This document shows positions 33,790 to 43,048 of a stretch of DNA of 64,000 bases, one piece after another. The stretch's first letter is position 1. The number at the start of each line of letters is the position of its first letter. The DNA lies in assembly GCA_017539025.1 (NCBI GenBank), contig JAFYHT010000020.1, forward strand, positions 23,684 through 87,683, read 5' to 3'. Source of the DNA: Erysipelotrichaceae bacterium (GTDB lineage: Bacteria; Bacillota_I; Bacilli_A; Erysipelotrichales; Erysipelotrichaceae). The notes below the pieces were generated by a model. The model searched no databases and was not told where the DNA came from. It worked only from the letters and a program-made list of their open reading frames with translations. A program made the translations under genes and the position numbers.

Positions 33790-35316
33790 TCAGACGTACT
33801 TTTCCAAAGTCCTTCTGACCGCACCTTTTTCCTTCAACATCTCGTTCAGATAGGAAATGACTTTATCGGAAAGGCCATTCTCATAGAGATCAACGCCGAA
33901 GATCTTATCATTTTTCAATATTGAAAGAATATCTTCTTTTTTTACTTCATCACCTAATGTATAAGTGACTAACGGCTTCAGTTCTTCGAGCATCGGATCG
34001 GAAGGAAGCTCAAACTCTTCACCCTTGTCGTTGATCCCTGTCAGATATCTTAACCATCCCGCAAAAACCAGTGGGATATAAGTCAGTTCAGAAAGATCTT
34101 CCCCTTTCTTAAGATAAGCCTTCAGGGTCTCACCGAATCTGACCGGCAGCTTCTGTGATGTGTCCATCGCAATACGCTGCGGTGCATCAGGCATGAACGG
34201 ATTGGGAAGTCTGACATCGATAACGGTATCGATGAATTCCTTCGGATCGATGATCCCCGGATCAGTAACGACCGGAAGTCCCTCATCATAACCGACATGT
34301 CTGGCCAGCTTGTTCAGGACATCATCTTTCATCTCTTCACAGATCAGATGATGATCCAAGAGGCAACCAAAGACCGCCAGTGAAGTATGGACCGGATTGA
34401 GACAGGTTCCGACTTTCATCTTTTCGACCTTGTCGACTGTTTCTCTGTCAGTAAAGATGACACCGGCTTTCTCCCATGAAGGTCTTCCGTTTGTGAAATC
34501 ATCTTCAATGACCAGATATTCACTCTCTTCCGAATTGACGAAACAGTTCATGTAGTATGCAGGATCGAGTTCATCGACTTCTTCTACCCCGTCTTTTCTT
34601 AATATCTCAGCGATCCTCTTATCAGGACGCGGGGTGATCTTGTCGATCATCGCGATCGGGAAAGATACTTTATCTTTCAGATAATCATTGAATCTCGCAT
34701 CATCGATCCTGTCCGCAAAAGCCATGATCGCTTTTTTCAATACATCGCCATTATGGGAACAGTTGTCATGAGAAGACATCGTCAAAGGATATGCGCCATT
34801 AAGATATCTTTCATACAGGAGCTTTGTGATCTTGCCGAAATATGATTTCTCCGTATCCGGATAAGCATCTCTTTCTTCTTGAGATACCTTGTATCCTTTT
34901 TCTGTGATCGTAAAGGAAACGACCTGTAAGGATGGATTTGAGAAGATCTCCTTGAGTCTTTCTTCTTCCTCGATCTTGATCGATTCAGCGATCGACCCGA
35001 TCACTTTCTTATCAATATTGCCATCGCTTTTCAATACGACGGAAATATAAAGATCATTCATATCTCTGTAATAGGTATCGATACCGGAAGAGCTCCTTCC
35101 GGAAACGACGATCACACCCTTGTTTATAACGCCTTGATTCAACAATCTGTCGCAGAAGTCTGCCTGATAGGCTCTGAAAAGATTCCCGGAACCAAAGTGG
35201 ATCCATACAGGATCTTTTCTGGTTTCTTCGATCATCTTTTTGCGGTCATAGGAGTAGACTTCATAACCTTTGGAAAGCCATTGTTCTCTTTCCTTATCAA
35301 TATTGATGAGTCTCAT
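33790..35316 (-). CDS. uxuB: D-mannonate oxidoreductase (fructuronate reductase)
   Basis: 508 residues, polyol-specific long-chain dehydrogenase family. WIHFGSGNLFRAYQADFCDRLL is the N-terminal nucleotide-binding region, and SSHDNCSHNGD (about 180) and PNPFMPDAPQRIAMDTSQKLPVRF the substrate-binding region with catalytic Lys. It reduces D-fructuronate to D-mannonate, the substrate of UxuA. It is a close structural relative of the tagaturonate reductase at 56311; I assign the mannonate role because it overlaps uxuA by one base (TAATG). Confidence 0.9.
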   Translation of the reverse strand: MRLINIDKEREQWLSKGYEVYSYDRKKMIEETRKDPVWIHFGSGNLFRAYQADFCDRLLNQGVINKGVIVVSGRSSSGIDTYYRDMNDLYISVVLKSDGNIDKKVIGSIAESIKIEEEERLKEIFSNPSLQVVSFTITEKGYKVSQEERDAYPDTEKSYFGKITKLLYERYLNGAYPLTMSSHDNCSHNGDVLKKAIMAFADRIDDARFNDYLKDKVSFPIAMIDKITPRPDKRIAEILRKDGVEEVDELDPAYYMNCFVNSEESEYLVIEDDFTNGRPSWEKAGVIFTDRETVDKVEKMKVGTCLNPVHTSLAVFGCLLDHHLICEEMKDDVLNKLARHVGYDEGLPVVTDPGIIDPKEFIDTVIDVRLPNPFMPDAPQRIAMDTSQKLPVRFGETLKAYLKKGEDLSELTYIPLVFAGWLRYLTGINDKGEEFELPSDPMLEELKPLVTYTLGDEVKKEDILSILKNDKIFGVDLYENGLSDKVISYLNEMLKEKGAVRRTLEKYV

Positions 35317-36383
35317 TATCTTTCACTCTTTTCTATTGCTTCCCACAAGCCGCAGATGTAGGCAGCCCCTAAGGCTCTGTCATACAAGCCATAACCCGGC
35401 ATCGCCACTTCATCCCAGATCATACGTCCGTGGTCCGGTCTGATCGGACCTGTAAAGCCGATATCATGTAAGGCCTTGACGATCTCATACATGTCGAAAT
35501 TTCCGTCTTCAGATAAATGAGCAGCTTCTTCAAAATCGTCCTGCGAATTGAATTTCAGATTTCTGACATGCGCAAAATGGATCCTACCCTTTAATGATCT
35601 GATCATATCAGGAAGATCATTCTTCAGATTGGTTCCATAGGAACCTGCACAGAATGTCACACCGTTGTGCGGGTCATCGACCATCTTCATCATCCTCAAA
35701 ATGTTTTCCTTATTGGTGATGATACGAGGCAAACCAAATACCGACCAGGCCGGATCATCCGGATGGATCGCCATATTGATGTCATATTCGTTACATACCG
35801 GCATGATCTTCTCCAAGAAGTATTTCAGATTCTCAAAGAGCTTTTCTTCATCGATGTCTTTATACATTTCAAAGAGCTCTTTGACATGCGCCATCCTTTC
35901 CGGTTCCCAACCCGGCATCACAGTTCCATTCATATCGGAAGCGATGGAGTCGAACATCTTTGCCGGATCAAGTTCATCAACTGTCTTTTGCGTATACGCG
36001 AGAACTGTTGAACCATCTTCCCTGACTCTGGCCAGTTCAGTCCTTGTCCAGTCAAATACCGGCATGAAATTGTAACAGACCATATGGATGTCTTCCTTGC
36101 CGAGATTCCTTAAACACTCGATATAGGTTTCAATATCTTTGTCTCTGTCAGCCGAACCCGTTTTGATCGCATCGGAAACATTGACCGACTCAATACCTGC
36201 CAGGTGTAAACCGGCAGCTTCAACTTCTTCCTTTAACGCATGGATCTCTTCCCTTGTCCATAAGTCTCCGGGCTGTTTGTCATATAAAGTAGTAATAACT
36301 CCCGTCACATATCTGATCTGTTTCAGCTGTTTCAGGGTAACGGTATCGTGTCCTGTACCGTACCAGCGCATCGTCATTTCCAT
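35316..36383 (-). CDS. uxuA: D-mannonate dehydratase
   Basis: 355 residues, TIM-barrel family. Typical stretches: MRWYGTGHDTVTLKQLKQIRYVTGVITTL at the start, HPDDPAWSVFGLPRIITN (metal-binding His), FCAGSYGTN (metal Cys), HFAHVRN and PDHGRMIWDE near the end. It dehydrates D-mannonate to 2-keto-3-deoxygluconate, which the kinase at 52804 phosphorylates. Ribosome site GGAGAAG. First gene of a uxuA-uxuB unit. Confidence 0.95.
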   Translation of the reverse strand: MEMTMRWYGTGHDTVTLKQLKQIRYVTGVITTLYDKQPGDLWTREEIHALKEEVEAAGLHLAGIESVNVSDAIKTGSADRDKDIETYIECLRNLGKEDIHMVCYNFMPVFDWTRTELARVREDGSTVLAYTQKTVDELDPAKMFDSIASDMNGTVMPGWEPERMAHVKELFEMYKDIDEEKLFENLKYFLEKIMPVCNEYDINMAIHPDDPAWSVFGLPRIITNKENILRMMKMVDDPHNGVTFCAGSYGTNLKNDLPDMIRSLKGRIHFAHVRNLKFNSQDDFEEAAHLSEDGNFDMYEIVKALHDIGFTGPIRPDHGRMIWDEVAMPGYGLYDRALGAAYICGLWEAIEKSER

Positions 36384-36491
36384 AGTTCTTCTCCAATCAT
36401 CGATATTGTTTTATAGGTTTTTTCAATTTTATTCTATTCTCAGGCAGACAGATCATCTTATAAATTTGTCATATTTATTTAGAGAATGTAA

Positions 36492-37907
36492 TCAGCACGA
36501 AAGCAACTTCTTTACTGCCTTATACAGCGTATCATCATCTCCGACATTCCCCGGAAAGATCACATACGGGATATCCGGGAATTTTGATTCACTATCAGCC
36601 TTCCAGACCGGAACACCCGGCTCGATCTGTCCCAAGACAAGTGCCTTACGGATCCCCAGACCCTTGACACCCACATCGGCAGAAGTGATCCCGCCTTTGG
36701 CTACGACAAAGGACGGCCTGACTTTCAGATCTTTGATCAGAGTATAAACGCCCTCTGAGATCCTGACACTTCTTTCAAGAGCTTCTTCCTTACTATCGTT
36801 TTCAAACGACAGTAGAACTCTTTCCGTATAGATCACAACACTCTTTCCCTTGGATATCAGTTCTTCCTCCAGAGAAACGCAACGTCTGATCTCTTTTTCC
36901 CATTCTTCCTTGCTTTCAAGGATCTTTGAACATTTGAATTCAATGAATTCCAGCCCTTCGATCCTTCTTAACATCTCCATCTGCCTTGTCGTCTTATCGG
37001 TATGGGAACCGATGACGATGATGCCACCGTTTTTCTGTTCACCTGTGATCAGTTCTTCATGGCTCAGAAGATCTTTATCAGAAACTCCGCCAACACACTT
37101 TACAAAAGAAGCCGCTGTTCTGAAAGAGAAGATCTTCCCCTTTTTCATTGCCTGATACAAAGCGATGCAGAAGACTCTGATGTCGTCATCGCAAACCGCA
37201 TTGACGATGATCCTTTTTCTGTCGTGAGCTTGACAAAGCAAATCACAGATCTTTTCAGATCTTCTGTTTTTCAGATCATCAAGGCAAACGCTTAAGACAT
37301 CTTCCTTTGCGATCTTTCCATCCGTTTTTTCTTCGATGTATCCCTTGAGATCGGAAGAAGAATAACCGAATGTCTTATCCTTTGCGAATTCTGTTTCTGC
37401 ACAAGGAATGAGTTTGTCTCCATATTTCACATAGTGGACATCATCGATCGTGAATCTTCCGCCTTCCTTGAAATACGGGATCAGGATCTCTCCATCGACT
37501 TTTCCATAGTCTTTGATCAGACCAACGCACAGAATATCCGGTTCCAAAGGATAATGTCCTCTTAAAGTCGAATCTCCTCTTGAAATATAGAGATATTTTT
37601 TCCCTGTTTCTTTTGAAACTTCAGAAACGGTTCTGATCAGATTTTCATGATAGTTTTTTGTCTGGTCTTCACTCATCGCCCTGGAATTAGTCAGGATGAA
37701 AAAGAGCTTGTGCTCAAAGCCATCCCTGATCGAATCGTGAGAGATATCCGTATAGACATTGATGTCGTGAACACATTGCACACCCGTCGGATCATCATCA
37801 AGAACGACAAAAACATGATCGTCTTCTTCTACATATCCGCTTAGAATTTTTTCGATCTCTTCGTCTTTTCCATTATTGTTTTCCAGGATCGAAGTATCCA
37901 GTATCAT
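36492..37907 (-). CDS. Four-carbon acid sugar kinase family protein (DUF1537 type)
   Basis: 471 residues. N-terminal domain with DDDPTGVQCVHDINVYT (DDxTG motif, about 37-53) and LTNSRAM, then SRGDSTLRGHYPLE; C-terminal nucleotide-binding domain with VVAKGGITSADVGVKGLG and PGNVGDDDTLYKAV. The family phosphorylates threonate, erythronate or 3-oxo-tetronates. No PdxA2 or OtnC partner is present here; instead the gene is coupled (stop TAG directly followed by ATG) to the Asp/Glu racemase-like gene upstream, so the substrate may differ from characterised members. Confidence 0.85.
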   Translation of the reverse strand: MILDTSILENNNGKDEEIEKILSGYVEEDDHVFVVLDDDPTGVQCVHDINVYTDISHDSIRDGFEHKLFFILTNSRAMSEDQTKNYHENLIRTVSEVSKETGKKYLYISRGDSTLRGHYPLEPDILCVGLIKDYGKVDGEILIPYFKEGGRFTIDDVHYVKYGDKLIPCAETEFAKDKTFGYSSSDLKGYIEEKTDGKIAKEDVLSVCLDDLKNRRSEKICDLLCQAHDRKRIIVNAVCDDDIRVFCIALYQAMKKGKIFSFRTAASFVKCVGGVSDKDLLSHEELITGEQKNGGIIVIGSHTDKTTRQMEMLRRIEGLEFIEFKCSKILESKEEWEKEIRRCVSLEEELISKGKSVVIYTERVLLSFENDSKEEALERSVRISEGVYTLIKDLKVRPSFVVAKGGITSADVGVKGLGIRKALVLGQIEPGVPVWKADSESKFPDIPYVIFPGNVGDDDTLYKAVKKLLSC

Positions 37908-38558
37908 CTATAATCCCAGTTCTTTTTTGACTCTTTCAACAGCCAGTCTCGGCGAAGTTAGTACCGGTTTTTCAATGCCTTCCAGATAAGGCAGGATCGC
38001 CGTCATGGAACCCTGTGCCAATACGACGACATCGTTTTCACTGGCTGCTTTTCTGATCTCTTCAATGACCAGTTCATTGTGCTTTTGCGTATCGCCAGCC
38101 ATTAAGATATCCAGTGCGCCATCTACCAGATATTCTCTGACATGGACGTCCTTTTCCATCTTATCAGCTGTCCTTCTGATCAGGTCACAGGATGGCTGAA
38201 CAGTTGATGCGACTGTCGCGACGACACCGATCCTGGAACCCAGTTCGACAGCCTTTTCTGCCATCGGTTCATCGATCTTGAGCGTCTTACAGGAAACCTG
38301 ATTCCTTGCAATATCAAAAGCCTCACCAACTGATGAACACTGATTGAAGATCAGATCCGGATGCAGGGTATTGGCAACTTGCACATAAACACACATCCTT
38401 GAAATGATATCCGAATTGATCTTGCCATTTCTCTTGACCTCTTCCAGAAGAGAATCATCAATGATATTGACCATCTCAACTTCCGGAATGATCTCCTTGA
38501 ACAGAGCCTTGAGATCATTGAGTGAAACAGGACTGGTGTGGATCAATACAACTTTCAT
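37908..38558 (-). CDS. Asp/Glu/hydantoin racemase-superfamily protein lacking the second cysteine
   Basis: About 216 residues. The fold signature is visible: MKVVLIHTSPVSLNDL, FNQCSSVGEA (first catalytic Cys), SRIGVVATVASTVQPS, and VVVLAQGSMTAILPYL. In cofactor-independent racemases the last block normally has a Cys (as in LGCAGM); here it reads AQGSM, so two-base racemisation is unlikely. It could be an isomerase, decarboxylase or epimerase acting on a sugar acid. Start: GGAGG lies 9 bases before this ATG; a start six codons earlier overlaps that site. It is coupled to the kinase downstream. Confidence 0.8.
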   Translation of the reverse strand: MKVVLIHTSPVSLNDLKALFKEIIPEVEMVNIIDDSLLEEVKRNGKINSDIISRMCVYVQVANTLHPDLIFNQCSSVGEAFDIARNQVSCKTLKIDEPMAEKAVELGSRIGVVATVASTVQPSCDLIRRTADKMEKDVHVREYLVDGALDILMAGDTQKHNELVIEEIRKAASENDVVVLAQGSMTAILPYLEGIEKPVLTSPRLAVERVKKELGL

Positions 38559-38581
38559 AACTGTGAATTCCTCCATCTAAA

Positions 38582-38610
38582 TTGAAATATCAATATTGCT
38601 GTTATAAAAT
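38582..38610 (+). promoter_or_regulatory. Promoter placing +1 at the start codon (leaderless candidate)
   Basis: TTGAAA (38582-38587), a 17-base spacer and TAAAAT (38605-38610), then ACATTT and the ATG at 38617. Both hexamers differ from consensus by one base and the predicted start is exactly the A of ATG. Confidence 0.7.
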
Positions 38611-38616
38611 ACATTT

Positions 38617-38841
38617 ATGATTAAAATACTTGTTCTGATCAGGGATATCATCATGTACATCGGCATGTTTGTCGGACTGTTCATGATCGGCTATGTCAGA
38701 GTCTCCTTCTCTTCCAGACAGAAGCTGTCTCCCAATACACCATTAGACTACAATGAGAAGGAAGCCAGACTGCGCAAGATCGCCAGGATCATCCTGATCA
38801 TCACGGTCGCTCTGGCACTCATCCCGACCAGAAATCTCTAG
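38617..38841 (+). CDS. Small membrane protein, unknown function
   Basis: 74 residues with two hydrophobic segments (MYIGMFVGLFMIGYV and IARIILIITVALALI) flanking a charged loop. I do not recognise the family. It has a good promoter but no ribosome site, and a strong terminator directly follows, so it is a single-gene, probably leaderless, transcript between the tetronate kinase pair and uxaC. Confidence 0.65.
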   Translation: MIKILVLIRDIIMYIGMFVGLFMIGYVRVSFSSRQKLSPNTPLDYNEKEARLRKIARIILIITVALALIPTRNL

Positions 38842-38861
38842 GAAGCAACGCTTCCTTTTTT
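38841..38861 (+). terminator. Terminator of the 74-residue membrane protein gene
   Basis: GGAAGC-AAC-GCTTCC followed by TTTTTTATT. The stem starts directly after the TAG stop codon. Confidence 0.8.
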
Positions 38862-38862
38862 A

Positions 38863-40266
38863 TTATCCGAAATAATGAAGCGCGTTATTGTAAGAGATAT
38901 CCTCAACGATCTTTCCTAATGTTTCAAGATCATATGGATAATCTCCGTTTTCAACATAAGTGCCAAGCTTGTTGCATAAGATCCTGCGGAAATACTCATG
39001 TCTTGAGAAAGACAGGAAACTTCTGGAATCCGTCAACATGCCTACAAACGTAGAAAGAACGCCATTATCTGCCAGGTCATTGAGCTGTTTCTCGATACCC
39101 GTCTTGTGATCGTTGAACCACCAGGCACTGCCATACTGCATATGGCCCGGCGGGCCCGGTTTCTGGAAACATTGCATCAAGGTGATCAATGCATCATTAT
39201 CGTTTGCGCTGAGTGAATAAAGAATCGTCTTAGGAAGACATTCGTTCAGATCCAGCTGATCCAAAACCTTCTGTAACTGTCCCAAGTAATCACCGCTGCC
39301 GATCGAATCATAGCCGGTATCAGCACCCAATATCCTGAAACTCCTTGTCGAGTTGTTTCTCATCGCGCCGATGTGCAGCTGCATCACAACATTTCTCTTA
39401 TAATATCTTTCGCCCATCTGAACGTAGAGATAACCCTTGTACTGTCTGACTTCTTTTGTTGTAAGAGTTTCGCCATTCAAAGCTTTCTTCATGATCGCAG
39501 TGACGGCAGCTTCATCTGCTTCTTCATAGATATTTCCATCTACCGCATGGTCAGAACCGGCACAACCCATTTCCACGAAATAATCAAGACGTTTCTCCAA
39601 CGCTTTGACAAGAGTTGCAACATCAGTGATCTCAACACTGGAAACATCAGACAACTGTTTCAGATACTCCTTATACCCTTCCTTATCGATATTGAATGCC
39701 TTGTCCGGACGATAGGAAGGAAGGACTCTGATCTCAAAACCATCTTCCTTGATCAGCTTATGCCATTTCAGATCATCGATCGGATCATCTGTCGTACATA
39801 ATGTCTTGACATTCATCTTTCTCAAAAGATTCCTGACAGAAAACTCTTTCGTTTTCAGAAGTTCATTGCATCTCTCATATACCTTTTCACAGTTATCCGG
39901 TGTCAAAGATTCGTCGATCCCAAAGTATCTCTTTAATTCCATATGAGAGAACGTATAGACCGGATTGCCTATCACTTTAGGAAGAGTCTCACTGTAAGCC
40001 TTGAACTTTTCAAAGCCTGACGCATTGCCGGTGATCTTTTCTTCTTCTACGCCACAAGCTCTCATCAGACGCCATTTATAGTGATCGCCATAGTTTCCTT
40101 CATTCAGCCAGATCTTGGAGATATCATCGAAGTTCCTGTCTTCATAGATCTCCTTTGGATTCAAATGGTTATGGAAATCATAGATCGGCATATCCTTGGC
40201 GTGTTCAAAGAACAGCTTTTCCGCAACTTCATTGTTCAACATGTACCTGTCATCTAAAAAGTTCAT
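38863..40266 (-). CDS. uxaC: Glucuronate/galacturonate isomerase
   Basis: 467 residues, the usual length. MPIYDFHNHLNPKEIYEDRNFDDI carries the metal-binding HxH-type pair; CTTDDPIDDLKWH, LHIGAMRNNSTR and LTDSRSFLSFSRHEYFRRILC are family hallmarks. It converts D-glucuronate to fructuronate and D-galacturonate to tagaturonate, the entry step for both the uxu and uxa arms in this window. Start overlaps the stop of the GldA-like gene by 4 bases. Ribosome site GGAGG. Confidence 0.97.
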   Translation of the reverse strand: MNFLDDRYMLNNEVAEKLFFEHAKDMPIYDFHNHLNPKEIYEDRNFDDISKIWLNEGNYGDHYKWRLMRACGVEEEKITGNASGFEKFKAYSETLPKVIGNPVYTFSHMELKRYFGIDESLTPDNCEKVYERCNELLKTKEFSVRNLLRKMNVKTLCTTDDPIDDLKWHKLIKEDGFEIRVLPSYRPDKAFNIDKEGYKEYLKQLSDVSSVEITDVATLVKALEKRLDYFVEMGCAGSDHAVDGNIYEEADEAAVTAIMKKALNGETLTTKEVRQYKGYLYVQMGERYYKRNVVMQLHIGAMRNNSTRSFRILGADTGYDSIGSGDYLGQLQKVLDQLDLNECLPKTILYSLSANDNDALITLMQCFQKPGPPGHMQYGSAWWFNDHKTGIEKQLNDLADNGVLSTFVGMLTDSRSFLSFSRHEYFRRILCNKLGTYVENGDYPYDLETLGKIVEDISYNNALHYFG

Positions 40267-41324
40267 CTGTAGTCCTCCAAATTCAGTATCGTTTCTCTGA
40301 CCATTTCTTTCGTGATCGGATAAGGGATGTGATCGAGCTCCGGATTGACGATCGTCGCATCCAGAACATCATCGAGCGGATCGTTTCTTTCAAGATCAAG
40401 ATCCTTCAGACAGACAGGCAGCCCGACCTTTCTGTTGAAGTCATAGACCCTTCTAAGTTCATTATATTGTTTATCGATCAGTAATTGAACGAGAGTTCCA
40501 TAGGAAACGATCTCCCCATGGAGATGTTTCCTCTCCATCCATTCCCTGACTGTCAGTCCATAGTATAAGGCATGAGCCAGAGCGGAATTGTATGCCGGAT
40601 CGACACTGATCGATACGGCACCGGTCGCAATGATGATCGATTTGATCACATCTTCAACTTCTTGTGAGACGACGTGATCTTTTACATCCTGATAAGCCTT
40701 TTCTCCCTTGGCAAGGATCGGCTCGTAACAAAGTATCGAGATCGTTCTTCCAAGTTCACTTTCAAAATCAAGGGTATCGTTTTTTGAAGAGAAGACACAT
40801 TCCACATGTTTAGCCATCGTATCTCCCATGCCTGCCCAGAAATACTGAGATGGTGCATTGACGATGATCTCCGGATCGATGAAACAGTGTACAGGTGCAC
40901 TTTTCAGACGGTAGATCTCCTTAAATGAACCATCATCATTGTGAAGGATGGAGATCTTCGTCACCGCTGCGCAAGTCGAAGCGATCGAAGCGACTGTGAA
41001 GACCGGCTTGTTGAGCATATCGCCGACAACTTTGGTGACATCCAGGCACTTGCCTCCGCCGATCCCCAAGAGGAAATCGGCATCTTTGATCTCATCATTC
41101 TTTACGATCCTTTCGATATTGGCATAGGAAGCTTCTTTTCCATAGACCTCTTCATGAACGATCGTGAGATCCTTTAACTGTTTTAAAAGCTTGTCCTTAC
41201 ATGCGCCATACGCTTTTTCCCCATACAGCAAGCCAACCTTTCTTCCATATCCGGAAGTCACTTCCGGGATCTTTTCAAAGGCATCTGTCCCAAGAGTATA
41301 ACGGGGAAGATAATTCTGAACCAT
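40263..41324 (-). CDS. Iron-type (GldA-like) alcohol dehydrogenase
   Basis: 353 residues. GIGGGKCLDVTKVVGD (nucleotide-binding GGG), VASIASTCAAVTKIS, and metal-ligand region SALAHALYYGLTVREW plus HLHGEIVSYG fit the glycerol dehydrogenase branch of the Fe-dependent alcohol dehydrogenases. It would interconvert a polyol or aldose and its keto form with NAD. Here it precedes uxaC and follows the aldolase and RpiB-like genes, so a role in a sugar or sugar-acid pathway is likelier than glycerol fermentation. Confidence 0.85.
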   Translation of the reverse strand: MVQNYLPRYTLGTDAFEKIPEVTSGYGRKVGLLYGEKAYGACKDKLLKQLKDLTIVHEEVYGKEASYANIERIVKNDEIKDADFLLGIGGGKCLDVTKVVGDMLNKPVFTVASIASTCAAVTKISILHNDDGSFKEIYRLKSAPVHCFIDPEIIVNAPSQYFWAGMGDTMAKHVECVFSSKNDTLDFESELGRTISILCYEPILAKGEKAYQDVKDHVVSQEVEDVIKSIIIATGAVSISVDPAYNSALAHALYYGLTVREWMERKHLHGEIVSYGTLVQLLIDKQYNELRRVYDFNRKVGLPVCLKDLDLERNDPLDDVLDATIVNPELDHIPYPITKEMVRETILNLEDYR

Positions 41325-41340
41325 TCAGGTCCTCCTTTCA

Positions 41341-41368
41341 AAAAACGATGCCCGTAAGCATCGTTTTA
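41341..41368 (-). terminator. Terminator after the RpiB-like gene
   Basis: AAAACGATGC (41343-41352) pairs with GCATCGTTTT (41359-41368); on the minus strand TTTTTT follows. It separates the PTS-transketolase unit from the dehydrogenase-uxaC unit, but the 48-base gap leaves little room for a second promoter, so read-through is probable. Confidence 0.75.
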
Positions 41369-41372
41369 CGCT

Positions 41373-42029
41373 TTACAATAAACTATCAACAAATTTCTTC
41401 AGTTCAGGATCTTTGCAACCCTCATTGAAGCACTCTAAGAATCTCGGAGTCAGAGATCTCTTGACGATATCCTGATCCATATCGCTCAGTGCCTGAACGA
41501 GCGGTTTTGCGATCGCAGCCTTGACTTCTACCAGCTTGGCTGCATTCCTGTTCTGAGATTCTTTTCTGCCCGGCTCATTCGGATAGCCCATACCCTTTGG
41601 TGAACCGAAAGCGATATTGAAGATATTCTTCAGATTGACATCGGCACCCCAGCCAAAACCTTTGGCATAAGGCAGAGACAGAGCGTTACCGTTGTTGATC
41701 TGAAGGAAGAGATATGCATCACTTGGTTCGATGCAATAGCCGCAGACGACACCCGGCATCATGTTGCAAGCCATCAGAGCACCCTGACCTGTGCCACAAC
41801 CCGTGACGACAAAATCAACCGCACCGGAATTCAGCAGTAAAGCTGCCTGAACACCGATGTTCAGATAAGTCAGATAACCCGGCTCACCAAGCTGTAATGG
41901 CGCATCCGCAGTGGACATACCGGTATTGTATACAGTATGACCCATCGGTTCGACAACTTCTTTCAATACACTTAAAACCAGATCATTCTTGGCGGATTGA
42001 GAGAATTCATTGATCATAGCGATCTTCAT
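41373..42029 (-). CDS. RpiB/LacA/LacB-family sugar-phosphate isomerase
   Basis: 218 residues. VDFVVTGCGTGQGALMACNMMPGVVCGYC is the RpiB-type active-site block (catalytic Cys in GCGTG), and NNGNALSLPY matches the HNDANVLSLG-type loop of the family. It is longer at the C-terminus (about 60 residues) than ordinary RpiB (about 150). The family interconverts aldose and ketose phosphates of four to six carbons. It ends the PTS-transketolase-aldolase transcript. Confidence 0.82.
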   Translation of the reverse strand: MKIAMINEFSQSAKNDLVLSVLKEVVEPMGHTVYNTGMSTADAPLQLGEPGYLTYLNIGVQAALLLNSGAVDFVVTGCGTGQGALMACNMMPGVVCGYCIEPSDAYLFLQINNGNALSLPYAKGFGWGADVNLKNIFNIAFGSPKGMGYPNEPGRKESQNRNAAKLVEVKAAIAKPLVQALSDMDQDIVKRSLTPRFLECFNEGCKDPELKKFVDSLL

Positions 42030-42065
42030 ATATTCAAATCTCCTTGTATTTTGTTTTCAATTTTG

Positions 42066-42092
42066 AAAAAGGCGGAGATGAACTCCGCCTTT
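42066..42092 (-). terminator. Terminator after the class II aldolase gene
   Basis: AAAGGCGGAG (42068-42077) pairs with CTCCGCCTTT (42083-42092), 5-base loop, followed on the minus strand by TTCAAAATTG. Strong GC stem with a short U tract. Confidence 0.7.
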
Positions 42093-42099
42093 GTTTGTG

Positions 42100-42984
42100 T
42101 TATTCTTTACTGCCGTTGTCAGCAGCTTCGAAAGTATAACGATTATTTGAACCAATTAAGCGGATATAATTTCTAACAAACTCTTTGACTGCCTTTTCAG
42201 CAACCATACAGATGTTAAGATAATCGGTATTTGGTTCTGCTTCCCATTTTGCCTTCATTGCAACTTCAGCAGCATGGAACGCATCGGTACAGACATTGAT
42301 CTTGTTTATACCACCGGCTACAGCCTTTCTGATGTTTTCATCACCGGAACCTGAGCCACCATGTAATACCAGTGGCATTTTTAACGCTGCCTTGAGTTCA
42401 GCGAGTCTGTCGAAATCCAGTACTGGCACATATCCTGCCGGATACTTGCCATGAGCAGTACCGATCGCAACAGCCAGAGCATCAACACCCGTTGCCTTGA
42501 CGAATTCAACGGCCTGTTCCACATTGGTATACATGTCCGCAGTCTTTCCATCACCATCAGCAGCCTGGCCTACGTGGCCGAGCTCTGCTTCAACGGAAAT
42601 GCCCTTGGCATGTGCCATATCGACAACCATACGTGAACGTCTTACATTCTCTTCATAAGGAAGTGAAGAAGCATCGATCATGACGTTTGAGAAACCCCAT
42701 TTGATCGCATCTACTTCAGCCTCGAAAGAAGGACCGTGATCCAGATTCAGACATACAGGAACGCTGGCTCTTTCAGCCATCGCCTTGATCATCGGGACCA
42801 TCTCGGAAGGATGAGCCAGTTTTGACATCTGACCTACACCGAACTGAACGATGATCGGTGAATGTTCTTCCTCAGCGGCCTCGATTGCAGCTCTTGCCAT
42901 CTCCATGTTAACGCAGTTGATCGCCATGACTGCATAGTTATCGCGATTTGCGCTATCAAGGATATATTTCATATTCACATACAT
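42100..42984 (-). CDS. Class II (zinc) ketose-bisphosphate aldolase family protein
   Basis: 294 residues. CLNLDHGPSFEAEVDAIKWGFSNVMIDAS (zinc His and catalytic Asp), EAELGHVGQAADGD, AIGTAHGKYPAGYVP and LVLHGGSGSGDENIRKAVAGGINKINVCT are class II aldolase hallmarks. Members cleave fructose- or tagatose-1,6-bisphosphate, or 2-deoxy-5-keto-gluconate 6-phosphate (IolJ). The neighbouring IolB-like and IolC-like genes make the last option attractive. The ribosome site is weak (AGAAAG); a start four codons later (MKYILD) is possible. Confidence 0.88.
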   Translation of the reverse strand: MYVNMKYILDSANRDNYAVMAINCVNMEMARAAIEAAEEEHSPIIVQFGVGQMSKLAHPSEMVPMIKAMAERASVPVCLNLDHGPSFEAEVDAIKWGFSNVMIDASSLPYEENVRRSRMVVDMAHAKGISVEAELGHVGQAADGDGKTADMYTNVEQAVEFVKATGVDALAVAIGTAHGKYPAGYVPVLDFDRLAELKAALKMPLVLHGGSGSGDENIRKAVAGGINKINVCTDAFHAAEVAMKAKWEAEPNTDYLNICMVAEKAVKEFVRNYIRLIGSNNRYTFEAADNGSKE

Positions 42985-43048
42985 AATTCAAATTTTCTTT
43001 CTATATGAATTTTTGTTTCAATCTAATTCAAGTATTGAATCGATGAGA

